A stretch of 64,000 bases of DNA from Emydura subglobosa (taxonomy: Eukaryota; Chordata; Testudines; Chelidae). The DNA is taken from contig ML679960.1 in the NCBI GenBank assembly GCA_007922225.1, positions 3,486,032 through 3,550,031 of the forward strand. The letters are read 5' to 3'. The position numbers and the translations under genes are program-made. Below are positions 1-11,205 of this stretch, one piece after another. The number at the start of each line of letters is the position of its first letter. Position 1 is the stretch's first letter. Below the pieces are notes generated by a model that was not told where the DNA came from, searched no databases, and saw only the letters and a list, made by a program, of their open reading frames with translations.

Positions 1-74
1 AATCCATGGTAAGCAATTCTGCCAGAACAGAAACCCTCTTCAAGAGCTAAAAAGAAAAGTTACTTACCCTACAG

Positions 75-398
75 CAGAGGTCCCCAAACTGGGACACACC
101 CCTGTAGGGGGGCAAGGAGGAACCTTCGGGGACGTGGGTAGGCCTGGGTCAGCTCCCATGGGGGCAGAAAGGAAGCACCACCCAGTCCTGCTCTGCCACC
201 ATCTCCACTCCAGACCCTCCCTCAGCTGCAGCCCCAGCCTCGGCTCCTGCTCCTAGCCATGCCTGTGTCTCACATCTGGCCGGCCAGCCCAAGCCCGTGC
301 CCCACTCTCGGCCAGCTACAGTCTGGGCTCCAGCTCCCAGCTCTGCTCCCAACTGCAGCTCCTGGGGGGAAATGCCCCCAAAAGTTTGGGGACCACTG
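75..398. mobile_element. Nonautonomous hAT element nested in DIRS copy 1 terminus
   Basis: It begins CAGAGGTCCCCAAACT and ends in the reverse complement of CAGTGGTCCCCAAACT. It is flanked on both sides by the identical 8-bp duplication CCCTACAG (67-74 and 399-406). Eight-bp duplications with CAG-type inverted ends are the hAT signature. Its 324 bp carry no transposase. It interrupts the DIRS terminal sequence between ttacttaccctacag and taactgtgg, so it inserted after the DIRS. Confidence 0.9.
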
Positions 399-530
399 CC
401 CTACAGTAACTGTGGTTTTTCAAGATGAAGTAATCGGTGTGGATCCCACTTTAGGTATGCATGCACTTCACATGGACAAGGCTGGGTTTTTTGAACATCA
501 GTGTCTGTCAATGCCTGTGTCTGTACCTCC

Positions 531-946
531 TGTCTGGAGACAATTAAGTTTTGGGAATGCTGCTATCAGCAGAGAGAGACCCATTAGCTCTACACCTACC
601 AGGAGGCAGCAACAACAAAGCAGACTTTCTGAACAGCAATGTGGTAGCCAGCGACAAGTGTTCACTGCAGAAATTCATCCTAGACCCAATATTTCACTAG
701 TGGGGGACTCCCACCATAGATGATGTGTTCACGCTGGTGGATAACAAGAAGTGTGGGGATTTATACTCCAAAGGAGATCTGAGCCCCAGCTCCCTTCTGG
801 ATGCCTTTCTGCTCTGGTGTTCTTGAAGACTCTTACATGCCTTCCCACTGATGTCCCCCATCCCCAAGATAATATCCAACCTCAGATAGGACAAAGCTAC
901 TAGCTTGGGGATAGCACCATTCCCAAAACTCAATTGTCTCCAGACA
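531..946 (+). pseudogene. Inverted RNase H/pol segment inside DIRS copy 1
   Basis: The flanks 531-566 and 911-946 are a 36-bp inverted repeat with two mismatches. Between them the plus strand encodes decayed pol sequence: ALHLPGGSNNKADFL, then a WGTP..DVF segment, then SLLDAFLLWCS and LLHAFPLMSPIPKI. These line up with HLPG..DHLSRSFL, WGVPQLDLFA and SDAFLIDWTGTLTYAFPPIP of DIRS copy 3, which are on the minus strand there. The rest of copy 1 (for example RAIRLACVAFLP at about 1040-1077) is on the minus strand. The block is therefore flipped relative to its element. Confidence 0.75.
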
Positions 947-1077
947 GAGAGGGTATGATTGAGCCCCTCTGTTTTTTTATATGGTGCATCAATGACACAT
1001 AAGCCCCTCAGAATCTGCACCTTGTGTTTCCAGAGGACAGGTAGAAAAGCAACACATGCCAGTCTGATGGCCCTCAA
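911..1077 (-). pseudogene. DIRS copy 1 RNase H remnant
   Basis: The minus strand reads RAIRLACVAFLPVL, followed by a region ending in SVWRQLSFGNGAIP. The first motif matches RAIRLACEVFLPHL of the RNase H region in DIRS copy 2. The frame runs into the inverted block and loses meaning there. It is not functional. Confidence 0.6.
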
Positions 1078-2349
1078 GATGTTGGCATGTGGAGTTCAAT
1101 ATCATCCCAAGACTATATTTTGAAATGGTTCTGGTGGGCATGCCATCCTGTCCCTGATGCATCTGTGTCCAATGTCATCGTCACGGAGAGGACTGAGAAG
1201 GGCACTCTCTTCTAGAATGGTGACTAGAGCCACTGAACATGAGTTCCCACAGGACTTGCAGCGAGACCATGACTTATTTGTTCGTATGATGGCTGGATAG
1301 GGAGTAGACTGTCCTCAGTCATTGTTATAGAGACTACAGGCAAAGTCTGGGAAGCAGCATCACATATGTGCACATGGAACATAGTCAAGGAGCCCCAGGC
1401 ATGTACACAATGTCATTGATCATGTACATATGTCCTGCACTACTGACTGAAGGGACCAGAACCTGTCCTCTGGCAGGAAAACTTTTGCCAAACTGGAGTC
1501 AAGTAGAGAGCCTATGAATGACATTATCTGCACCAGTGCGAGAAACATTTCTCATAGTCCACCTGGAGTCCCAAACGGGAGAACTGGGAGGGAGTGTGGT
1601 TTAGCGCTGTTACAATCTCCTCTTGGGACATGCCTCGATCAGCCAGGTGTCTAGCTATAGGTGGACATGGATTCACTATTTCCCTAAATATGCCATCATT
1701 ATGGCCAGCACTTAGTAAAATCTCTCGGTGCTGTAGAGTCCAATGGGCAAAAACCTGTATTAATAAACAGTGGACTCTACTGTGACCCTTAGATACTTCC
1801 TGTGGGCTGGATGGCAGCGTGCATTCTGCAAGTTGACAGCCACAAACCAGTCTTGAGTTTGGAGCAATAAAATGATGGCGGCAAGCATAATTATCTTGAA
1901 TCTCAGATCACTCACATGTTGCATCTCCTCAGGTCTAGGATAGACTGAAAAACTCCTTTCTTCTTCAGAATAAAGAAATACTAGGAGCAGAAACCCCTTC
2001 CCCGTAGCTCTGAGGAAATTCATCTATGGCTCCTAAAGAAAGCAATAAGGCCACTTCTGTTCATAATAGGCTCTCATGAGAAGGGCCTCAAAGAGGAACA
2101 GGGAAGGGGACAGTGAGTGGAACTGGAAGGGGTAGTCTTAGGCAATGATGTTCAGCACTTATTTGAGGTCCAGGCCCAGTGGCATGGGGCAAAGTGACTT
2201 CTGAATGTCATGATCTGCAGACTAGTTCTGATGCAGCTCTCAAATGTCACATCTACTCTACTGATGAGCCATCATGGCAGAGTGTGGGGCAAAGACCGAG
2301 GGAGGCTGTTGCTCCTTGTTGTACCTCAGATGTTTCCTGGCATTGAACT

Positions 2350-4422
2350 CTATTTGTCCATGATCAGATGAAGTATGATGTCTCTGTTGGTGCAATGGTT
2401 GAGGACAGTACAACTTTCAGTAGGATGGGGAAGCATAGATTGCAAGGAGTGTAAAGTCACTTCAGAATCTCTCAGCAAATGTAGTGTGCTGTCAGTCCTT
2501 TTAATGAATAGTTCCAAGCCTTGGAAAGCCAAGTTCTTAATCATGACTTGTGCTTTACAAGAGATGCTCAAAACCAGGAGCCACGACACTTTTTGCATAG
2601 TCACCGTGGTGGCCACAGACCTTGCTGCAGTGTCCAAGGCATCTATCACTGTCTGAAAAGCCATCTTGGCCATCAGTTGACCTTCCTTTTATGATGTCTT
2701 TCAGCTCCTCTCACCCTTAATGAGGGAGCTTTGCTAGATCATTGTAGAGAGACCAAGATGACTGAAATCCACACCAGGAACTACTGAAAGGCCTTGAAAT
2801 TTTCCAGTGAAGAGCTACCTTCTTGTCCAGGGAGGATGAGTAGAGATCCATAGATAGCAAAAGGGCCATCCAGCTTTAAATCTTGCTCCTCTTTGTATTC
2901 TGGTGACTGAGGTCTTGTTTACAAGCCATGGGATGAGGGTCGGGGGGGACGACTCCTCTTCCACAACAGCAGAGGATTGGTGGACCCCAATAACCCCAAC
3001 AGTGCCACAGCCACATTCCATATGTGTACAGATGGGGAAGCAGGTTGCAGGCCAGACCAGCGCCAATCCTGGTGTGCTAGTGGTTGAGGTCTGAAGAGAT
3101 CTTCAGGATCTCCTGCTGGTACCACTCAGACATCAGGAAAGATGGGTCCCTCCTGGGCGCCAGCAAAAAGGCATGTCCTGTGGATTGTGAGGAGTATATC
3201 TACTCCACAGTTAACATTGATAGCATCTTATCAATCAGTGTAGGTGCGTAACTTGGTGCGAAGAGTGGCTTTGGTGCATCCTGAGTCTGTCCTGTGTCTG
3301 TCCTGTCAGTGCTGGAGTCAACATCCATGGGAGTATTTCTGACAGTGGGCCCAGTGGAGTCTGCTCTTTTCCATTCATCTTCAACGCCATGCAAGACTTG
3401 GTTGACTTGTCATCCAACATCCTCCTGTCTCTCTATGAGAAGACACTGAGATCCTTCTTAAGCTTGTGCCTCAGTGTTTGAGACAGCCCCTTTCAGTACC
3501 TTGCTTCCGTATCTCAGGTGTTGACAGCTTTGGTGCCAAGAGCAGTACTGATGCCAATGTTGATGCTGCACCCGGTTTTGTTGCCATATTCTGTGCAGAG
3601 TCTTTGGAATCAACTAATGGATAGAACACTAGAAGATGATAGTGGAATCAGATCCAATTGTCCTTACAGTCTAGGTCTTGAACCCTGGCCTGCAGAGCTG
3701 CCAGGCAGCAGACATCTCCATGCTTCTTCCCAGCAGCAGTTATAACCAATTTGCACTCCACTACTCATGATCTGCTGAGGACACAGACCACAGTAAGTCC
3801 CACCTCAAGGGGTCTGATAGCAGCCTCATGGTTCCTGACTCAATATAAATCCAAGGGGTGTTCCAGAAGTGTCCAGGCAACAGCACAGATCTCCTGTAGC
3901 TTTCATGACCATTCCTGCTCCCTCTTCTTGAACTCCTGGCTTGGACCTTGCCTCAACTGGGACTTCACCTCCTGACTCAGACCCTGAATGCTGACTTGGA
4001 CTCTGATTCTTGGCATTGACCCTAGCCTAGAACTGGACTATGAACTCCTCTACTGCTCTCAGCCTCACGTTTGACCCTGCTCTGACTTTTGGTCCCAACA
4101 GCACAAGTCAGGATCCTGACACAGAAGAAACACAGATTGCTCCAGAAGGTGGGAGCTTCAGCCTCACACCTCTTGAATTGTGGGTTCTTGCAGAGAAGCA
4201 GAGGCAGGCTGAGCCCTTGCCTGGGATGTGGGACACTCCCACACAGAATAGGTATCTGCTGTGCCCATCTTTCTGAGGAATTAGTCCATCACAGGACAGT
4301 CTAGGCTTGCTTGATACAGGTTTTGAGTCCACCAATTCTAAGTCCCTGAATTGGAAAGCGGTCTGTATGGAAGGAGGTTTATACAGATGGGTCCGCTCAG
4401 CGACTTTTGGTTCAATGAGCAC
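2350..4422 (-). pseudogene. DIRS copy 1 gag remnant
   Basis: The clearest part is 2350-2673 on the minus strand, which begins MAKMAFQTVIDALDTAARSV and continues TVTMQKVSWLL. It aligns with the segment beginning MAAAAFQSASDAADAAGRAM and continuing IVMRHCSWLQ in DIRS copy 3. Upstream (to about 4420) only short open stretches remain. No intact reading frame survives, so this is a relic of the capsid-like ORF1. Confidence 0.6.
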
Positions 4423-4646
4423 TAGAACAGACTAGAGTGATCAGAAGAAAAGAAAAAGTAGTTCTGAGGTGTTTCAGAAAAAATTTAAGTTTGGCCAAAG
4501 CTAAAGTTTAGCAGGTTGGACACCAAGTATATTCCATCTCACTGGTATGGGTGATCAGAGGGAACTGAGCAAGGGTCACAGCCACCCTGTTCTTTATACC
4601 ATCACATGGGTGCACAGGGAGACCCAGAGCAGGGACGCTGCTATTC

Positions 4647-4667
4647 AAAAAAAAAAAAAAAAAAAAA
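4647..4667 (+). repeat. Poly(A) tract
   Basis: A run of about 21 A residues lies inside the decayed right terminal repeat of DIRS copy 1. It may be a simple-repeat expansion or the tail of a small retroposed insertion. Confidence 0.8.
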
Positions 4668-5059
4668 GAAATTCAATCTCATGTGTACCTACCCTGGGAT
4701 CCACACTGACAAACCCAAAGAACAATTGCTTCTTGCAAAATGAAATGGTTGATTAATCTGATGCTCACTTTCTCTTCCCCCACTCACATACAAAATTACT
4801 CCCAAAGCGTTTCTAGATTTAAGTCTTCCTGTGTTTGGTTCAACAATAAGTAATGGAAGAACAGTAGTTCAGTAAAAGATGCTTTAACTGACTCATTTTT
4901 GTCTGCACCAGTAACAGCAGTAGAGAATTTTCCAAAGAAATTATAGTTGCCATTTTGCAATCTTAGAATTCTGTGTTGATTTATACAATAGGCCCCTTTT
5001 ATACTATACTCTTTGAAAAAATGTTCTCACGCTACCTCTGCAGTGAATTACAGAAATTA

Positions 5060-5300
5060 AAGACTGAAGAAAGACTTATTAGAGCATCTTGTCGGCCTCC
5101 CTGCCCATGCAAGAATGTTCCTGACAGCATATATTCAAGTCTAGTTTTAAATAGGTTTCACTATGAATATTTTCATAACTTCCACTGAGAGATTATTCCA
5201 CAGTCAGACCTTATTAGTTGAAGAAGTGTTCTGACATTAAGCTTTTGCTTTATTTATTCCATTACTCCTAGTTAAACCCATTTGGACTTCTCTGTGGTAT
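5060..5300 (-). mobile_element. Old CR1/L3-like LINE 3' fragment
   Basis: The plus strand resembles the complement of a CR1-type LINE 3' region: tagttttaaataggt, then a paired-purine stretch, gagattattccacagtc, then attccattactcctagtt. Those phrases recur in the same order in CR1-group LINE 3' regions. It is strongly diverged and without a reading frame. The class is probable, the family uncertain. Confidence 0.45.
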
Positions 5301-5570
5301 GAAGCTCTGCATTTAGTCTGCTTACATCTGGTTTTAACAAACTCCCTTTATGCAATTCCAAAATACTTGCAAATACAAGTGTTTTATAGTAGTATGGGGT
5401 TGAAATTAAATTAAATTTTCTCTCTATAGCAATCAAAATATTTTACTCACCTCACCTAAATAAAATTGCAAGCAACAAATTATTTGAAGTTAAGGTTTGA
5501 GATAAATTAAAATTTCACAATACAGCTAAACTGTAATCGGAGTTCAAATATAAATACTATGAATAAGGAA

Positions 5571-5790
5571 AGAATGGTTACTTACCTCGTAACTGTTGTT
5601 CTTTGAGATGTGTTGCTCATGTCCATTCTGATTTAGGTGTTTGTGTGTGCCACATGCACCGGTGCTGGAAGTTTTCCCCCTAGTAGTATCCATAGTGTCT
5701 GGCTCTAGCGCCCTCTGCAGTGCCCTATATATGGTGCCGCCTGTCTCCCTCCTTCTCAGTTCCTTCTTGCCGGAACTCCAACAGAGGGGA
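5571..5790. repeat. DIRS copy 2 left inverted terminal repeat
   Basis: It starts near ggttacttacctcgtaactg and includes gttgctcatgtccattctg. Its reverse complement recurs at about 11020-11205, with the shared atgtccattctgatttagg core. The outer 60 bases are also repeated in reverse in the adjacent internal complementary region. Confidence 0.8.
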
Positions 5791-5802
5791 CAGAGGGTTT
5801 TG

Positions 5803-5903
5803 TAGAATGGACATGAGCAACACATCTCGAAGAACAACAGTTACAAGGTAAGTAACCTTTCTTTCTTCTTCGAGTGCTTGCTCATGTCCATTCTGATTTA
5901 GGT
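5803..5903. repeat. DIRS copy 2 internal complementary region
   Basis: The first half (agaatggacatgagcaacac, then aagaacaacagttacaagg) is the reverse complement of the element's left end. The second half (cttcttcgagtgcttgctca and on) is the reverse complement of its right end. Head-to-head joining of both ends in one internal block is the known DIRS arrangement, thought to template the circular intermediate. Confidence 0.85.
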
Positions 5904-5909
5904 GACTCA

Positions 5910-6925
5910 CTAGCTGTGCCCTTGGAGGTGGGCAGGAGTTCATGGGCCATGCAGATTGCAGTACTGCTCTGCCGAATCCCGCATCATCCCAAGCTTTCTG
6001 TGTGATGGCATAGTGGGATATGAAGGTATATATGGATGACCATGTAGCGGCTCTGCATATATGTTGGAAAAGCATGTGGGCCAGGAAAGCCGCTGAACAC
6101 GCCTGGGCCCTTGTGGAGTAAGCCAACAACGACACTAGAGGCACAACTCCAGCTTGCTCATAACAGGCCCGAATGCAGGCTGTAATCCAGGACGATATTT
6201 GTTGTGAGGAGACTGGTTTACCCTTCATCCTGTCAGCAATCACTACGAAATTGTGTGGAGTGGCGAAACAGCCTGGTTCTATCACTGTAGAAGGCAAGAG
6301 CCCTCCCTCACATCGAAAGAGTGAAGGCGTCTTTCCTCAGAGCTGTGAAGCTTTGGGCAGAATACCGGCAGGAAGATATCCTGATTGATGTGAAAGTGGG
6401 AGATGACCTTTGGCAAGAATGCAGGAAGAGGACAAAGCTGAACCTTGTCCTTGAAAAACACTGTATAAGGAGACTCTTAGGTCAGGGCTTTAAGCTCCAA
6501 CACCCTATGTGCAGAGGTGATTGTTACTAGAAAAGCCATCTTCCAGGACAAATGCATGAGCGAGCAAGAGGCCATCAGTTCGAAGGGCGGAGCAGTGAGT
6601 CGGGACAGGACAAAGTTTAGGTTCCACAGAGGAACTGCCTCTTTAATCGCAGGAAAGAGTCTTTTTAGCCCTTTCAGGATCTAGTTACCATCTTGTGGGA
6701 AAAAAACTGATCTGCCCTAAATTGGTGGATGAAAAGCTGACGTTGCTGCCAGATGAACCTTCTACAGATGAAAGGGCTAAGTCTTCCTGCTTTAGATGAA
6801 GCAAATAGTCCAGCAACCGGTATAGGAGACTTCGTCAGTGAAACATTCTGGCGGGCCACCCAACAGGTGAAGTGCTTCCATTTCACTAGGTAGGATGCTC
6901 TGGTGAAAGGCTTCCTACTCTCCAA
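5910..6925 (-). pseudogene. DIRS copy 2 tyrosine recombinase (broken)
   Basis: The N-terminal part (6674-6925) reads YLVKWKHFTCWV, matching YRAKWKRFTCWV in copy 3. The C-terminal part (about 5900-6297) includes ISSWITACIRACYEQA, then AYSTRAQACSAAFL and ICRAATWSSIYTFISHY. The STRA arginine and the terminal SHY tyrosine are the likely catalytic residues of the YR fold. The middle part is only readable with frame changes. Family role: cut and join the circular cDNA into the genome. Confidence 0.78.
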
Positions 6926-6939
6926 CAGTATCCTCTGGA

Positions 6940-8860
6940 CTTGATCTGAACAGCGACGTTCTTACCTGTTGAACCATGAAACATCCACGCTGTCAGGTGC
7001 AGGGAGGCTAGGTCCAGGTGAAGTAACCGGCCTCTGTCCTGGGAAATGAGGTCTGGGCACAACGGCACAGACCAAGGGCGAGCCCCCGATAGATCCAACA
7101 GCATCCCGAACCAGTGTTGGCGAGGCTGGGACTATCAGGATGATTTATGCGCTGTTCCTCTTGAACTTCACCAGTACCCTGTGCATGGGAGGTATCGGGG
7201 GAAAGGTGTAGATGAGATCTCCTGACCATGCGAGGAGAAAAGTATCTGTCAGTGAGCCCTCCTCCGAACCCAGAAGAGAGCAAAAGCAAACACATTTCCT
7301 GTTCTCTCTGGTCGCAAACAGGTCCACCCAGGGAGTTTCCCACCTTTGGAAGACGCAGTCGGCCACCTCCTGATGGAGTGATCACTCATAGTGAGAGCAA
7401 AAGGATCTGCTCAAATGATCTGCTAGGGTATTCTTCTGCCCCGGCAGATGGACCGCCTCGAGGTGAATGTGATCCACACAGAAGTCTCAGAGAGGTATGG
7501 CTTCCTGACACAGGGCTGAGGATCTGGCTCCCCCTTGCTTGTTGATATAGTACATTGCTGCTGTGTTCTCTGTGAGGACCCACACCATCTTTTTGGACAG
7601 GTGCGGCAGGAATACCTCACAGGCCAGTCGGATTGCCCTGAGCTTTGTGACATTTATATGAACTGCTACTTCCTTCTCAGTCCAGAGGCTGAGTCCGAAA
7701 GGCACCAAGGTAGGCTCCCCAACCCACATCCGAGGCATCTGAGACCAGGGACAGCATCAGTCTTGGGGCCTTGAAGGGTACTCCAGCTAGCACCTGCTGA
7801 TGGTTCCTCCACCACAACAGGGAGGTAAGTATGTGTGGGAGAGGCAGGGAAGGATTGAAGGATTGTGAGAACCCTGTCCAGGGAGTGCCTGGATGGCGAG
7901 TATACCATTGCCAACCAGAACTGGAGAGACCATAACTGCAACCTGGTGTAGTGGATTATGTAAGTGGATGCTGCCATATGTCCCAGGAGGCTGAGGCATA
8001 CCTTCGCCGTGGTGAGAGGGTGGGCCCTTTGATTGGCTATAAGTCCTGTCATTGCCTGGAACCTGGTGTCAGGTAGTAGTGCTTTGGCTTGAATAGAGTC
8101 TAGGACTACCCCCACAAACTCTATTCTCTGCACAGGCATCAGTAATGATTTCTGTTCGTTTATTAGCAGGCCCAGCAACTGACACGTGTGTCTCACAATT
8201 CCTATGTTGTTATGGACCTGTTCCCTCAAGCAGCCTCTGATAAGCCAATCGTCCAAGTAAGGAAATACATATACTCCCTTGCGCCTGAGGTGGGACGCTA
8301 CTACCGCCATATATTTGGTAATGAGGCGGGGAGCAGGAGACAGATCGAATGGGAGGACCACAGATTGGTAGTGTTGCGCTCCCACCATAAATCACAGGAA
8401 TCTCCTGTGGCCCGGGAAAATAGCTATATGAAAATAAGCGTCCTCAAAATCAAGGGCGGCGAACCAGTCACCCGGATCCAGAGAGGAGATGATAGTTGCT
8501 AAGGAGACCATACAAAATTTTAACTTTTTGAGGAACTTGTTCAGGGCCCTCAAATACACTATGGGTCTTCGGCCTCCCTTTGCCTTTGGGATCAGGAAAT
8601 ACTATGAATAGAAACCTTTTCCTCTCAGGCTCCGAGGGACCTCCTCCACTGACCCCACCTGCAAAAGGGCATGCGCCTCTTGTACGAGTAGTTGCTCGTA
8701 ACAGGAATCCCTGAAGAGGAACGAGGGTGGGATTGAGACGAACTGTAGGGTGTAGCCAGCAGCCACCATGTTTAGCGCCCAATGGTCTGATGTAATGGCC
8801 TTTCAGGCCAGGAGAAAAGAGGCAAAGCAGGAGGAGAACGGTCGGGAAACTGGATCTCAA
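6940..8860 (-). pseudogene. DIRS copy 2 reverse transcriptase and RNase H (broken)
   Basis: The RT N-terminal block lies at 8468-8860. The core (7666-8388) contains the VYVFPYLDDWLIRG motif, in which YLDD is the catalytic site (about 8248-8259). RNase H follows with EVAVHINVTKLRAIRLACEV and ENTAAMYYINKQGG (7487-7738). A connecting region with DLFATRENRKCV and TFPPIPP is spread over other frames to about 6940. At least three frame breaks are needed to read through, so it is not functional as it stands. Confidence 0.85.
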
Positions 8861-8893
8861 ATGTAGAGTGGTAGGTTGCCCTCGGGCGCATCT

Positions 8894-10838
8894 TCAAAAG
8901 CCTCTCTTTGAGCCCGAGGAATGGCGGCTCGGGCCTGGCTTCGGGGCAGATGCTGGTGAATTGCCCTGGCGACGCTTGTAGCCTCTAGTTCTCTTTCTAT
9001 CAGGATCTTCTCTGGGCTGGCTACCAAAGCTGTGTTGCTGAGGGGGTCTGAAGTGTCTCCAGGATGAAGATGGGGTATAGAGGCCCAAGGAGCACAACAT
9101 TTCCCTAAAGTCCTTTAACCCATGCAGTCTGGAGTCAGACTGGTCTGCGAATAGGGCAGAGCCATTGAACGGAAGGTCCTGGATGGACTGCTGGACTTCT
9201 GTTGAGCGCAGACGACTGAAGCCACGAAGCTCTCCTGATTGAAACCGTGGAGGCCATTGCCCGCGCTGCCGAATCTGAAGCTGCCTGAAAGGAAGCCCTG
9301 ACCACAGTTTTACCCTCCTCCAGGATGGCCTGGAACTTTTGCTTAGAGAACTGAGGGAGGGAATCAGTGAACTTTTCCAGTGATTGCCAGATGTTAAAAT
9401 AGTATCACCCCAGCAACGCCTGCCAGTTAGTTACAGAATAAATTTTTCGACTAAGTAAGTCCATTTTCTTTGCCTCTTTGTTCTTAGGTGTAGAGCTCAT
9501 CTGTCCCTGCCTGTCACGCTTGTTAGCTGCCACGACCACAAGCAAATCCGGGGATGGGTGTGTATATAGGTACTCAAAACCCCTGACTGGCACATAGTAT
9601 TTTTTCTCAGCCCACTTGGATGTGGGGGGCAGAGATGCCGGGGTCTGCCACAAAGCCTTAGCCAGCTTCACTACCCCTTTGTGTACCGGGAGGGCCACCC
9701 TGGAAGGGTCTGCGGATGCCAAAGAGTTCATCCACAAGTTCCTTAAGCTCCTCTATTTTAAGACTCAGATTAGCTGCTACCCTTTTCAACAGGTCCTGAT
9801 GTGACCTATAGTCATCCAGCGAGGCAGCATGCGAGGGGCCCGCCACTGCCTTGTCTGGGGAGGACAAGGAGGAGGCCGGTAGCTGAGGGGCTGCAGGCGC
9901 CTCTTCTAAAGTCGGGGTGGTCACCGATGGACTGCCTGACAGCGACTCCTCATGCTCTGAGTCGACGTCTAAGGCCGGTGCCGTGATGAGGTCTTCCGAA
10001 GAGCACAGCACAAAAGTCCCCTCAAAGGAGAGTGGCTAGGACACCATGGAATGGGGAAACCCCCAGGTGTTCCAATACTGCCAGGGTCCAGTCCACTGCC
10101 CTTGCAGCAATCCCCCCATCTGTGGTGGCATAGGGAAACCCACAGGTGGCTTCATAGCCTGCACCTTCAGAGGGCTATTATTTCCTCCCCGAGTCCATGG
10201 AAGAATATCCTGGTGACCACGGGGGTGCCAACACCGTCTGCTTCTCCACGTCTCGACATTGGAGTTCTGGCCTCAGGGAGCAGTGTCTAGAGCCGGAGCA
10301 TTGGTCACACCTTGACCTCGTCTTGTCCTTCGATTTTCTGTAAGGAATTGCTTGGTGCTGTGGCTCCGGGTACCTGCTGTGTGCAGGCAATTTGCGACGC
10401 AGTGGGCTCAGCGAATCTTAGGGCTCCAAGGATTGACGCTGACATTTGGCTGATGGGTGCTGGTGCTCGTGCTCCAGGGATTGGCGCCTAGCGTATGGCG
10501 ATTGGAGGCTCGAACTTGATCTGTCCTGGTGCAGTTCCAGAGACCGGTGACAAGAACCCGATGAGCACCGCAAAGCCATTGATTGGCGATGTCGAATGGT
10601 GCCGAGTCAACTCCAATGCTGGCAGAACATGCTTTATCGACGCTGCGGTACTCAGTCCCAAATCCAATAGTGGCTCCGACGTTGGTCTGAGCACCACCTC
10701 CTTCAGAAGGGCCTTAAGCCTAATGTCCTGTTCCTCCTTGGTTCTTGGGCGAAAGTTTTTACAAATTTTACATTTCTCGGAGACGTGAGCTTTTTCCAAG
10801 CACTTTAAACAACTTTGATTCAGGTCACTCAGTGGCAT
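8894..10838 (-). pseudogene. DIRS copy 2 gag-like ORF1 (broken)
   Basis: The N-terminal segment (10488-10838) has a cysteine cluster, CLKCLEKAHVSEKCKICKNF, suggesting a zinc-binding module. A serine- and acid-rich linker with SHQDLLKRVAANLSLKIEEL (9658-10011) follows, then a capsid-like block (9405-9737) and a basic C-terminal tail (8894-9100). The same order is seen in copy 3. Several frames are needed. Family function: nucleic-acid binding structural protein. Confidence 0.68.
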
Positions 10839-11019
10839 AGGCTTCTTGCATGAGGCGCAAGGTTTAAACTCCGGGGACTAACTACGAACTTAGATAACTA
10901 ACTAACTAACCACCAAACTTTTAAAACTTTGTAAAACTAGCATGAGCTAGAAAAACAGTGAAAGAACCACTAGGAACACGAAGACTTGGAAGAGCAAGAG
11001 AGTTGTTCCAGCACCGTCA

Positions 11020-11205
11020 TGGGCTGTAAGAAGGAACTGAGAGGGAAGGGGACTGGCGGCACCATGTATATGGGTGCATATGCGCACTGCTGCAGAGGTC
11101 ACTAGAGCTGGTCCTTACGGATTCCACTACGGGAAAAACTTCCATGTGGCACGCACGCATGCACCCCTAAATCAGAATGGACATGTACAAGCAGTCGAAG
11201 AAGAA
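11020..11205. repeat. DIRS copy 2 right inverted terminal repeat
   Basis: It ends near aatcagaatggacatgtaca then gcagtcgaagaagaa. It is the reverse complement of the left terminal repeat, with ggaactgagagggaa corresponding to the left ttctcagttcc. The exact right edge is uncertain by a few bases. Confidence 0.75.

Larger units (their letters stand above)
50..4725 (-). mobile_element. DIRS-type retrotransposon, copy 1 (old, rearranged)
   Basis: The left end (about 50-74 joined to 399-470 across a nested hAT) reads ttacttaccctacagtaact, closely matching the left ends of DIRS copies 2 and 3. The right end, about 4556-4725, is a decayed reverse complement of that terminus, including the gtgggatccaca stretch seen at 437-460. 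Between them the minus strand carries remnants of gag (about 2350-4420) and RNase H (911-1077). The tyrosine recombinase is missing, and a block at 531-946 is inverted. Many stops and frameshifts show it is old. The left limit is uncertain because the window starts here. Confidence 0.75.
5571..11205 (-). mobile_element. DIRS-type retrotransposon, copy 2 (about 5.6 kb)
   Basis: DIRS elements are retrotransposons that use a tyrosine recombinase in place of an integrase. This copy has a left inverted terminal repeat (from 5571), an internal complementary region (about 5803-5903) and a right inverted terminal repeat (to about 11205). On the minus strand, from right to left, come gag, RT with a YLDD motif, RNase H and a tyrosine recombinase. 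All coding parts contain frameshifts or stops. It lies about 10.7 kb beyond the inferred 3' end of APOO. Boundaries are set from the terminal repeats, good to a few bases. Confidence 0.88.

Noticed and set aside
4973..5188. 71-codon plus-strand frame
   Set aside because: It overlaps a CR1-like relic that reads on the other strand, and has no family features.
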